35,005 nt of DNA from Candidatus Nealsonbacteria bacterium (GTDB taxonomy: Bacteria; Patescibacteriota; Minisyncoccia; Minisyncoccales; JAGGXC01), in NCBI GenBank assembly GCA_026396195.1, contig JAPLXH010000007.1, forward strand, positions 1 to 35,005, written 5' to 3'. The notes beneath the pieces are model-generated. The model was not told the origin of the DNA. It saw only the letters and a list, made by a program, of their open reading frames with translations, and made no database searches. Of this stretch, positions 1-5,423 are shown piece by piece. Numbering within the stretch: position 1 is the stretch's first letter; the number at the start of each line of letters is the position of its first letter. Both the position numbers and the translations under genes were made by a program.

Positions 1-93
1 AATATTTACCTGGAATACTGGCAAGGGGTATCCCTCTTTTTTAAGGTATTCTTGGGCTATCTTTAGCCCGCCAAGAGTTGGCTTATATCCCAT
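1..93 (-). CDS. Small hypothetical protein, 3' end beyond window
   Basis: The first 31 codons of a minus-strand gene run off the left edge, starting MGYKPTLGGLKIAQEYLK. The ATG at 91-93 is preceded by a strong GGAGGT Shine-Dalgarno (101-106) and by a TTGACA box at 135-140, so the start is well supported even though the C-terminus is missing. I do not recognise the family. It is the last in a series of small genes that each appear to have their own promoter. Confidence 0.6.
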   Translation of the reverse strand, partial: MGYKPTLGGLKIAQEYLKKEGYPLPVFQVNI

Positions 94-114
94 TATTTCT
101 ACCTCCAACTTCTT

Positions 115-140
115 TTTATATTAAATTATTGATTTGTCAA
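115..140 (-). promoter_or_regulatory. TTGACA-type promoter for the edge gene
   Basis: The minus strand shows TTGACA (135-140) followed by TATAAA (115-120) with a short 14-nt spacer; TAAAAA at a 16-nt spacer is an alternative. The T-run of the upstream terminator ends 2 nt before the -35 box, so terminator and promoter are fused. Confidence 0.45.
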
Positions 141-142
141 AT

Positions 143-168
143 AAAAAAGAGGTTTTCAATGAACCTCT
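143..168 (-). terminator. Intrinsic terminator containing a stop codon
   Basis: On the minus strand a perfect 7-bp stem (AGAGGTT with AACCTCT) is followed by a T-run. The TGA stop of the upstream gene (156-158) lies inside the 7-nt loop, so the last codons of the gene form the 5' arm. Confidence 0.8.
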
Positions 169-446
169 GTTAAATTATATTTTTCCATCAATGATGAAAA
201 ATATTTATTTGCGTCTTCTTTCTCTTTTTCTTTATCTTGATAATTAAAAGATTTCGCCGTCCCCAAAATTGCAAACCTCCACCACAATAATCTTTGTACG
301 TTTACAAAATAAAACGGTTGGTTTTTTTCTGCATTAGAATCGTGCAATAAACCTATTTGTATTCTTTTGCCTTTTATTTTTCCTCTAGCTAACCTCAATG
401 TCACGATTGTGTTTTCTTTAATTTCTCCCAAAACAATATCTTTCAT
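156..446 (-). CDS. Hypothetical protein (96 aa)
   Basis: This small basic protein begins MKDIVLGEIKENTIVTLRLA and has an N-terminal half rich in beta-prone residues (TIVTLRLARGKIKGKRIQIG), a Trp-Trp pair (RLLWWRFAIL) and a charged K/E-rich helix near the C-terminus. I do not recognise it. I prefer the ATG at 444-446 because AGGA/GGA-type Shine-Dalgarno bases lie about 5-10 nt upstream; an in-frame GTG at 453-455 would add three residues but sits directly against the AAGGAAG. It has a TTGACA box upstream and ends inside its own terminator, so it looks monocistronic. Confidence 0.65.
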   Translation of the reverse strand: MKDIVLGEIKENTIVTLRLARGKIKGKRIQIGLLHDSNAEKNQPFYFVNVQRLLWWRFAILGTAKSFNYQDKEKEKEDANKYFSSLMEKYNLTEVH

Positions 447-482
447 TTTTTCCACTTCCTTTTAAAAAAACTCTTGATTCTT

Positions 483-509
483 TTTATCTTTAATCACCAA
501 ATTTGTCAA
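483..509 (-). promoter_or_regulatory. TTGACA-type promoter of the 96-aa gene
   Basis: The minus strand has TTGACA (504-509) with GATAAA (483-488, 15-nt spacer) or TAAAAA (481-486, 17-nt spacer) as -10. The T-run of the palindromic hairpin at 521-538 ends 3 nt before the -35 box. Confidence 0.5.
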
Positions 510-552
510 ACTAAAAAACCCTGCCTGCCGGCAGGCAGACGCCTGATTGGCA
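503..552. repeat. Terminator-promoter repeat, copy A
   Basis: About 50 bp are nearly identical to 2981-3030. They contain the TTGTCAAA (-35 on the minus strand), an A6 run, the perfect palindrome CTGCCTGCCGGCAGGCAG (521-538) and a GCCTGATTGGC tail. On the minus strand this reads as hairpin, T6, then TTGACA. A shorter relative sits near 1569-1605. Confidence 0.8.
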
Positions 553-556
553 ATAA

Positions 557-595
557 ATAAAAAAGCCCTGAGCAGAAAAATCTACACAGGGTTTT
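557..595 (-). terminator. Intrinsic terminator after the ATT-start gene
   Basis: A 9-bp imperfect stem (562-570 with 587-595, core CCCTG/CAGGG) encloses a 16-nt loop and is followed on the minus strand by TTTTTTATTTA. The palindrome at 521-538 with its own T6 forms a second, tandem terminator. Confidence 0.65.
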
Positions 596-601
596 AAAAG
601 T

Positions 602-1111
602 TTATTTGGCAATGCGTTTGTAGATAAACATTGGCATTTTTTTGAGTTTATTTTCTCTTTTTTTCCAATCCTTTTGAGAACGAGTGCGTATTTGTTTAGA
701 TTCAAAACAATACCATTCGTCTTCAGGATATTTATAAACATCCTCACAAATATGTATGTCAATTTGTAATCCGACTTCCCTTACTGCATATTTAAGATCT
801 CTTTCGCAGCGCCAAAGATGCGGTACGGCAGCAACTATCCAAAGTTCTTCAAGTTCTAACGCTTCCGCCCAGTAAACTGCTCCTCTTGCTATTCTCAGGG
901 TTGGAGGCGAATTACCTTGCGTCTCTTCGGTATACACCACCTTAATATCCTTAATATCTCCTTCTCCGGGGTTGATAGAAATATCAAACTGAGTATAGAT
1001 GGATGCTTTGATTTCCTTAGCTTTATCCAATGTAATCTTTGCAATAAGTCGATTAGATCTAATATTGTAAGGAACTCCGAACGCAAACGCCACAATGCCT
1101 GCTTTTCTAAT
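602..1111 (-). CDS. Hypothetical protein, probably ATT-initiated (169 aa)
   Basis: The product starts (M)RKAGIVAFAFGVPYNIRSNR if translation begins at the ATT codon at 1109-1111. A full GGAGGT (1120-1125) lies 8 nt before that ATT, while the first canonical codon (GTG at 1091-1093) is 26 nt from it with no other Shine-Dalgarno. The sequence alternates hydrophobic strands with helices (ARGAVYWAEALELEELWIVAAVPHLWRCERDL). That gives a weak, unproven resemblance to Rossmann-like YdcF/DUF218 proteins (an early G-x-P, then an Arg/His-containing segment after a hydrophobic strand). The C-terminus is very basic. The gene has an excellent promoter (TTGACA, 17 nt, TATTAT) and its own terminator. Confidence 0.65.
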   Translation of the reverse strand: MRKAGIVAFAFGVPYNIRSNRLIAKITLDKAKEIKASIYTQFDISINPGEGDIKDIKVVYTEETQGNSPPTLRIARGAVYWAEALELEELWIVAAVPHLWRCERDLKYAVREVGLQIDIHICEDVYKYPEDEWYCFESKQIRTRSQKDWKKRENKLKKMPMFIYKRIAK

Positions 1112-1131
1112 AACTAATCACCTCCAAAAAA

Positions 1132-1160
1132 ATAATACAATTTATTATTTTTTTTGTCAA
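1132..1160 (-). promoter_or_regulatory. Consensus sigma-70 promoter
   Basis: The minus strand carries TTGACA (1155-1160), a 17-nt spacer and TATTAT (1132-1137). The expected transcription start falls almost on the GGAGGT, implying a very short leader before the ATT/GTG start of the downstream gene. Confidence 0.75.
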
Positions 1161-1163
1161 AAT

Positions 1164-1196
1164 AAAAAAGAGAAAGAACTTTTTTCAATCTCTTTT
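1164..1196 (-). terminator. Intrinsic terminator abutting a -35 box
   Basis: An AAAAGAG/CTCTTTT stem (1166-1172 with 190-196 of the same kilobase) is followed by T6 on the minus strand. TTGACA of the next promoter starts 3 nt after the T-run. Confidence 0.55.
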
Positions 1197-1208
1197 ACTT
1201 CTAATGTT

Positions 1209-1511
1209 TTAAGGAAACAACTCTCTCGCTTTTTCGTAAAATTTAGTTTCAATTTTTCTTTTAAATGGAGCTGCCACTAAAGGTATTTTCGCTTCAACTA
1301 TAATTAAATTGTCTTCTATTGTAACCTCGCCAGAAACAAAAAAACCTTTGACTTTAAATAGGAACACTAAAGTATTCCCTTTCCATTCTTTTCGAAAATC
1401 AGAAACCTGATCTTTGTATTTTCCTAAAGCTTCTTCGATTAAATTGTCCGCTTTTTCCTTAATCTCAGCAGATAACAAGCTGGTTTTGTGCCTTAAATAA
1501 ATTTTTGACAA
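1209..1511 (-). CDS. Polyhydroxyalkanoic acid system-like family protein
   Basis: The 100-aa protein matches by eye the small family named PHA_gran_rgn (polyhydroxyalkanoic acid system protein). It has an N-terminal MSKI.LRH segment, a central helix, then W-G-NTLVF, a GEVTIEDNLIIVEAKIP strand pair and a C-terminal F-K-IE-KF helix. The family name comes from PHA-granule gene neighbourhoods; no PHA genes are visible here, so the actual role is unknown. The start is a TTG (1509-1511) placed 6-7 nt after a perfect GAAGGAGGT, which decides it over internal codons. TTGACT-N17-TAATAT lies upstream. The gene is apparently monocistronic. Confidence 0.7.
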   Translation of the reverse strand: MSKIYLRHKTSLLSAEIKEKADNLIEEALGKYKDQVSDFRKEWKGNTLVFLFKVKGFFVSGEVTIEDNLIIVEAKIPLVAAPFKRKIETKFYEKARELFP

Positions 1512-1545
1512 TTTTATACCTCCTTCATATTATGAACTATTTTTA

Positions 1546-1574
1546 ATATTATTATTTTTTATTCGAAAAGTCAA
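1546..1574 (-). promoter_or_regulatory. Promoter of the PHA-system-like gene
   Basis: The minus strand has TTGACT (1569-1574), a 17-nt spacer and TAATAT (1546-1551). It is preceded by a small CGCC/GGCG hairpin (590-602 of the same kilobase) with a T6 run, a shortened version of the terminator-promoter repeat. Confidence 0.6.
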
Positions 1575-1611
1575 ATCTAAACAAAAAACCGCCGGATTGG
1601 CGATTTGTTTG

Positions 1612-1735
1612 CTTGCGCTGAGTGGTTCGATAAACTCACCATAAACTCTGTCGAAGAATGGGGGTCCCCTAGTGAACTACGCCTGCTCTGAATTTATTGA
1701 AGGGTTAGAACCTGTTTGGTAGAAGTTTAAATAAA
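1612..1735. repeat. Degenerate repeat island
   Basis: No ORF is credible here. The stretch holds a TTCGATAAACTCA segment and an inverted relative, TGAATTTATTGAA (11 of 13 positions match when reversed). It also has an ATAAACTC direct repeat, a GGGG/CCCC mini-hairpin and a GGGTTAGAACCTG element. Related pieces recur near 4020-4055, 17090-17110 and 17540-17600, so this is a dispersed family rather than unique spacer. Confidence 0.55.
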
Positions 1736-1758
1736 AAAATTGGGCAAAAACCCAATTT
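1731..1758 (-). terminator. Intrinsic terminator of the 108-aa gene
   Basis: On the minus strand AAATTGGG pairs with CCCAATTT (8 bp, 6-nt loop) and is followed by a T7 run. It lies 13 nt after the stop codon at 1771. Confidence 0.85.
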
Positions 1759-1770
1759 AGATTTATTTTG

Positions 1771-2097
1771 TTAATTTGCTATTGGTAGATTGTTTTGAAA
1801 CGCCACTATTTCGCTGAGAGTACAATGCCCCTCTCCTATTTTTTTCCAATCTTTCAGATAACCTTTTTTATCAAAAGACTCTATCTTAACAAGACATTGC
1901 AGTCGTCCGTCGACCTTAAGTGCAGCGATCTGTGAGCCTGGTAATTCTTTCTTATATTTTTCTATTCTTCTGCCAGAAGTAATAAATATTTGGTAGTATT
2001 TCTTCTCGCCGGATCTTTTAGTGTATCCTATAAAGATCGCTCCTGTTTCACCTGCCCTATCAACATCTTCTACGGTTGAAATTAAAACCTCTTCCAT
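1771..2097 (-). CDS. Hypothetical protein (108 aa)
   Basis: This soluble small protein starts MEEVLISTVEDVDRAGETGA and has alternating strands (GAIFIGYTKRSGEKKYYQIFITSG, SQIAALKVDGRLQCLVKIE) and no signal peptide or membrane segment. I do not recognise it. The ATG at 2097 has AGGAG about 9 nt upstream and a TTGACA-N16-TAGAAA promoter; a strong terminator follows, so it appears to be a single-gene unit. A compact beta-rich fold is all that can be inferred. Confidence 0.7.
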   Translation of the reverse strand: MEEVLISTVEDVDRAGETGAIFIGYTKRSGEKKYYQIFITSGRRIEKYKKELPGSQIAALKVDGRLQCLVKIESFDKKGYLKDWKKIGEGHCTLSEIVAFQNNLPIAN

Positions 2098-2116
2098 TAG
2101 TTCACGCTCCTATTTC

Positions 2117-2144
2117 TTTCTACTCTAAACAAATGATTTGTCAA
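2117..2144 (-). promoter_or_regulatory. TTGACA-type promoter of the 108-aa gene
   Basis: TTGACA (2139-2144), a 16-nt spacer and TAGAAA (2117-2122) on the minus strand. The terminator of the preceding gene ends about 18 nt upstream. Confidence 0.55.
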
Positions 2145-2162
2145 TTTAAAATTTAAGGGAAT

Positions 2163-2190
2163 AAAAAAAATAGAGATTGTTAGTCTCTAT
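2163..2190 (-). terminator. Intrinsic terminator containing a stop codon
   Basis: A perfect 7-bp stem (ATAGAGA with TCTCTAT, 2170-2176 and 2184-2190) is followed by T8 on the minus strand. The TAA stop of the 252-aa gene (2180-2182) lies in the 7-nt loop. Confidence 0.85.
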
Positions 2191-2938
2191 ATGGTTTCTC
2201 AAGTCGTCTGATGTCTTCTTCTCTCTTTATGTTGTCGATGGCTAAACCAACTATTCCTTTGGCGCTATTGCTGGTAAAGTAACTTTTCTTTTTGCATTTT
2301 TCGAACACTGCTCTTATTTTCCGAAGATCGGAAGAAGGAACGCTCAGTAGCGTTTTCCGATATGGATCCACTACTTCTAAGAAATGATCTTCTCTATTAC
2401 ATATCTCTGCTGTTTTCTCGCCCGAATATGCTAGAGGATAACCAAGATCTTTAATATATTTGAGCGCTTTTTTGTGCTTCTTGTTTATTCTGTCATAAAT
2501 CATTTCAGCAAGGTACATTACTCGCTTATCTTCAATGAGGTAACAGTATTCGCTATCACTACCATCTACCTTGCAATAACTTATTATTTCTGACCCATAA
2601 AGCCTGCTTTCCGCTTCGCGAATTTCTTTTTCGGAAAATTTGTCTTTAAGACTTTCGATTAATTTTTTTACCCAAACAGGCTCCATCCTTACGACGGGAA
2701 ACTCATAAATTTTTGCCAGGATCCGAGCCTCTGCAGAATCGGTGTCGGGTTTGTGGCTCCCGATGACCATAAAATACATTGTATTTATGACCGCACCCAA
2801 TAAAATGATGCCAATCACCCATTCTTGTATTCTTTCTGCATAATCCGGGAACAGCCACGGCGCAAAAAGGGCCGCAATTATCATTGCTATTAATATCAGG
2901 CATGCCACCTTCACAATACTATTTTTCAACGATCTCAT
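2180..2938 (-). CDS. Two-helix membrane protein of unknown function (252 aa)
   Basis: Two hydrophobic segments at about residues 9-30 and 38-60 are followed by a roughly 190-residue charged soluble domain rich in K/E/D, with four scattered Cys (in YCKVDGSDSEYCYL, EICNRED and EKCKKKS). I do not recognise the soluble part. The short positive N-terminus suggests that both ends lie on the cytoplasmic side. The ATG at 2938 has AAGGAGGT at good spacing, preceded by TTGACA-N17-TAGAAG in copy B of the terminator-promoter repeat. The coding end forms the terminator. A membrane-anchored regulatory or stress role would be guesswork. Confidence 0.75.
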   Translation of the reverse strand: MRSLKNSIVKVACLILIAMIIAALFAPWLFPDYAERIQEWVIGIILLGAVINTMYFMVIGSHKPDTDSAEARILAKIYEFPVVRMEPVWVKKLIESLKDKFSEKEIREAESRLYGSEIISYCKVDGSDSEYCYLIEDKRVMYLAEMIYDRINKKHKKALKYIKDLGYPLAYSGEKTAEICNREDHFLEVVDPYRKTLLSVPSSDLRKIRAVFEKCKKKSYFTSNSAKGIVGLAIDNIKREEDIRRLEKPYRD

Positions 2939-2958
2939 TATTTTCTACCTCCTTACTT

Positions 2959-2987
2959 CTTCTAATCCAAGTTTATTATTTTGTCAA
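2959..2987 (-). promoter_or_regulatory. Promoter of the two-helix membrane protein
   Basis: TTGACA (2982-2987), a 17-nt spacer and TAGAAG (2959-2964) on the minus strand. The T6 run of the palindromic terminator ends 2 nt upstream of the -35. Confidence 0.6.
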
Positions 2988-3030
2988 ACAAAAAACCCTG
3001 CCTGCCGGCAGGCAGGCGCCTGATTGGCGA
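2981..3030. repeat. Terminator-promoter repeat, copy B
   Basis: Nearly identical to 503-552. The core is a perfect 20-nt palindrome at 2997-3016 flanked by A6 and the TTGTCAAA box. On the minus strand it works as hairpin, T6, TTGACA in sequence. The same DNA read in other frames yields LPAGR-type peptides, which creates spurious ORFs. Confidence 0.8.
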
Positions 3031-3044
3031 CTTATTTTTGCTTG

Positions 3045-3160
3045 CTATTCCGTAGCCTTGGCGAAGGATAGCTGGCATCCTCGGTCTAGAACCGAGATTT
3101 TAAAGGGAATTTCAGCGATTTTTAGACTCTTCTGGTGACGCGCCTCGGTCGGGGCGTTTA
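3045..3160. repeat. Composite repeat region, partly inside the next gene
   Basis: It contains a TAGCCTTGGCGAAGG segment (3051-3067) related to the repeat inserted in argS. It also has a perfect hairpin, CTCGGT-CTAGA-ACCGAG, at 3080-3096 and a CGCCTCG-GT-CGGGGCG hairpin around 3140-3156. The last one encodes the RPDRGASPEESKNR tail of the nuclease-like gene, so that tail appears to derive from the repeat. Confidence 0.55.
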
Positions 3161-3975
3161 ATTGAATTAATAAAATTAGTCCAACATTTGTATAGTTTTT
3201 TATTATCTTTTTGAATATCTAATAATTTTTTAGCAAAAGCCTTACGAGTTATGACTTCAATTACATATTCTTCTTCAAAAGACATCCCTTTGTTATCTAG
3301 TTTTGGTAAAGTTTCAAAAACAACAAATAAATTATCTACTTTTTTTACGCAAACTGAAAAATTTTTATTTAAACTAGCACTCCAAAGCATCCCGTCTAGC
3401 ACTATAATAGGCATAAAATAATGCAAAGTGTACTTTCCCAATCCATATCTTTTTTTAATATATTTTGTGGCCTTAACTAAAGTCACGAGTGCTTCATATA
3501 TTTTACTATTCTGATTGGGTTTTGAAAAACTTTCATGATAACTTTTATGAAGTATAGCATCTTTAAGACAAAAATCTTTCAAACCGAAAATTTCTAAATC
3601 ATCGAAAAGCATTTCATTAAATTTTTTCTTTTTAGATTTTAGACACTCGTCTGGAATAGTAGGCCATCTCATTCCACCATTATCAAAAAATATCCATGGT
3701 TTATCACTTTTTTTACATTGCACAACTAAATGTGATACAAGCTTATTAGCGTTTCCAATATCTACTTTTTCAATAATATTATTTGCATAACACAAATCAA
3801 CCTTAACTCCGTGGAGATCTAGTTCTCGAGATTGGCCGGTCTCTTCATCTATGTACAAATAACCGTTATAAACCATCCAATCTTTTTTCTCTAATTCCGA
3901 TGCCACAAAAACTTCGAGGGGAAAACCAGTTTTTTCTAGATCTTTTATTATTTCTTTTTTAGTTTTCAATGACAT
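3112..3975 (-). CDS. Putative PD-(D/E)XK-like nuclease (287 aa)
   Basis: The N-terminal third shows a pattern typical of the restriction-endonuclease-like fold: Glu21/Glu27 in GFPLEVFVASELEKKDW, then SRELDLHG with Asp53, then a hydrophobic strand ending VVQCKKS (Gln86, Lys88). Acidic residue, strand and Q-x-K match a PD-(D/E)XK core, as in Mrr-like or other nuclease-related proteins. The remaining 190 residues are lysine-rich and unassigned. No methylase or helicase neighbours are present, so a classical restriction system is unlikely. Downstream are a Nudix gene's end and, further up, a HEPN-like gene. No Shine-Dalgarno is visible. The C-terminal 14 residues look repeat-derived. Function is inferred only from the motif. 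Confidence 0.6.
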   Translation of the reverse strand: MSLKTKKEIIKDLEKTGFPLEVFVASELEKKDWMVYNGYLYIDEETGQSRELDLHGVKVDLCYANNIIEKVDIGNANKLVSHLVVQCKKSDKPWIFFDNGGMRWPTIPDECLKSKKKKFNEMLFDDLEIFGLKDFCLKDAILHKSYHESFSKPNQNSKIYEALVTLVKATKYIKKRYGLGKYTLHYFMPIIVLDGMLWSASLNKNFSVCVKKVDNLFVVFETLPKLDNKGMSFEEEYVIEVITRKAFAKKLLDIQKDNKKLYKCWTNFINSIKRPDRGASPEESKNR

Positions 3976-4019
3976 TACAATAAAAAAAGTAAATGTGTCT
4001 CGGTCACCTGACTTAGCAT

Positions 4020-4080
4020 ATGACGGCTGCGGGGCTTCGACGAGGTTAAAACCTGTTTTACGAATGACAACCCCCTAACT
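4020..4080. repeat. Repeat fragment at the Nudix gene end
   Basis: GCTGCGGGGCTTCGA and GAGGTTAAAACCTGTTTTA resemble pieces at 5350-5370, 1690-1710, 17090-17110 and 17580-17600. The adjoining GTTAGGGGGTTGTCATTCG (minus strand) encodes the final GGCHS of the Nudix protein. Confidence 0.45.
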
Positions 4081-4474
4081 TTGCTATATTAGAAATTCTT
4101 TTTATATAGTCAGGAGAAAATTTAAATTCTTTAAGATTTTGAACAAAATCATCAAAACCAAACCATTTTATTTCTTCAACTTCTTCTTTCTGGGATTTTT
4201 CTTCTCCTCCGACAATTTCGGCTTTATAAAAGAAAATCTTAAATTCTCTTGATTCATGTCTTAATGTTTCAATTCCAAGAAAGTCTGATCCATTAACTTT
4301 AATCTCGAGACCTATCTCTTCCTTTAATTCTCTTTTTAGAGATTCTATTCTATTTTCCTCTTCTTCAATGTGTCCCCCTGGTAATCCATACATGCCTGGC
4401 CAAGGATCTATTTTTCTTTTAATGGTTAGAAGTTTGTTATCTTTTAATATTATTGCATTAACAATATTTTCCAT
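4058..4474 (-). CDS. Nudix hydrolase (138 aa)
   Basis: It contains a complete Nudix box, G34-x5-E40-x7-R48-E49-L50-x-E52-E53-x-G55-L56, after the WPGMYGLPGG lead-in. It should therefore hydrolyse a nucleoside diphosphate linked to another group with Mg2+ help; the substrate cannot be read from sequence. The N-terminus (NAIILKDNKLLTIKRK) is a typical MutT/ADP-ribose-pyrophosphatase-like first strand pair. GGAG lies 9 nt before the ATG, only 6 nt after the stop of the 277-aa HEPN-like gene, so the two are probably cotranscribed. The terminal GGCHS is repeat-derived. Confidence 0.9.
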   Translation of the reverse strand: MENIVNAIILKDNKLLTIKRKIDPWPGMYGLPGGHIEEEENRIESLKRELKEEIGLEIKVNGSDFLGIETLRHESREFKIFFYKAEIVGGEEKSQKEEVEEIKWFGFDDFVQNLKEFKFSPDYIKRISNIAKLGGCHS

Positions 4475-4480
4475 AATTTT

Positions 4481-5314
4481 TCACTCCGATGTTTTTAAAT
4501 CACGATTATTTTTAAACTCTTTGAAATATTTTTTATATTTTTCTATTATTTCGCCATCCAAAATTTTCTTTTCAAAAAGACCATTTAATGACACAAAATA
4601 ATATGCATATGTTTGCATTATAATAGTAGAAACATTATTTGACCGCCCTAATATAAATTTTATGTCCCCATCGATTCCTTCATCCACAAACGTTTCTAGC
4701 CCAAATAAATTTAAGTGCGCATATGGCGATAAATATCTATAAACTAAATGATAATAAAGCTCGCTATTTCCCTTCTCTTCTATATCTAATGAATTTTTAT
4801 CAATTTCTATCGATCTTCTAAGAATATCCGGATATTCTTCATTTTGATTCAATTTATTGGCGTTATCTATTCCTTTAATATGACTTCCCGAAAATTCTTT
4901 CATCTTATTTATGTTTTTTTCTTCTAAAACAGAAATGGATTCTTTCTTTTGGGGATATTTTTTAATAAATTGATCAAAACAATCTGCAATTTTTTTTCTA
5001 ACAATAAAGCCCTCTTTTGCGAATAATGATAACTTTCTTTCAGAATCTCCAAATTTTATATATTCAGCATTCGTATGCGCTTCGAAAATACTTCGAAGAA
5101 GAACATATGCAGAGTGTAGTCTCGAATCTTTACATAACAAATATACCGCTTCCGAATAATTATGAATTGCAATATGATTATATAATAAAAAACTTGGAAG
5201 ATGTCCAAATTGAAATTTAGTTCCATTCAATCTATTTAATTGTAAAACTCCATAATCTAATAATTCCGCTAAATATTTTAAATATTTTTTTTCTAATTTT
5301 GTTAATAAATTCAT
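4481..5314 (-). CDS. DUF5677/HEPN-like protein (277 aa)
   Basis: This all-helical protein has the segment AYVLLRSIFEAHTNAEYI (about 69-86) and, later, YRYLSPYAHLN with Arg193 and His200 (R-x6-H). These two elements recall the DUF5677 family and the catalytic R-x4-6-H of HEPN-domain ribonucleases. HEPN proteins are often toxins or stress RNases, but no partner antitoxin is obvious here. A GGAAG lies about 9 nt upstream of the ATG. The following Nudix gene starts 6 nt after its stop. The family call is by eye; confidence in the fold is moderate and in RNase activity low. Confidence 0.6.
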   Translation of the reverse strand: MNLLTKLEKKYLKYLAELLDYGVLQLNRLNGTKFQFGHLPSFLLYNHIAIHNYSEAVYLLCKDSRLHSAYVLLRSIFEAHTNAEYIKFGDSERKLSLFAKEGFIVRKKIADCFDQFIKKYPQKKESISVLEEKNINKMKEFSGSHIKGIDNANKLNQNEEYPDILRRSIEIDKNSLDIEEKGNSELYYHLVYRYLSPYAHLNLFGLETFVDEGIDGDIKFILGRSNNVSTIIMQTYAYYFVSLNGLFEKKILDGEIIEKYKKYFKEFKNNRDLKTSE

Positions 5315-5344
5315 TTATTTAGTACTTCCTAGTCTTTGACGCCA

Positions 5345-5420
5345 AATATATAATTGCTGCGGAGCTTGGACTCCCTCCTTCTCCCTCGACTGCGCTCGGG
5401 ATTCGGACGGGCGAAGCGAA
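5345..5420. repeat. GC-rich repeat fragment between the HEPN-like gene and glmS
   Basis: The spacer holds GCTGCGGAGCTTGGA, CCCTCGACTGCGCTCGGGA (a partial inverted repeat around TGC) and GGACGGGCGAAGCGA. It is markedly more GC-rich than the flanking genes. It probably belongs to the dispersed repeat family also seen near 4020; no terminator T-run is obvious. Confidence 0.5.
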
Positions 5421-5423
5421 CCT

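Noticed and set aside
521-540. CCTGCC/GGCAGG palindromes as a CRISPR array
   Set aside because: Only two distant copies, no regular spacer pattern and no cas genes; each copy works as a terminator next to a promoter.
511-762. Minus-strand 83-codon ORF ending in CLPAGRVF
   Set aside because: It overlaps the 169-aa gene in another frame, runs through its terminator and repeat copy A, and has no start signal of its own.
2884-3138. Plus-strand 84-codon ORF containing LPAGRQ
   Set aside because: It runs antisense across the start of the membrane protein and through repeat copy B; the LPAGR peptide is just the palindromic repeat read in frame. No ribosome site or family match.
3112-3975. Restriction-modification system
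   Set aside because: The nuclease-like pattern is present but no methyltransferase, specificity subunit or helicase occurs nearby.
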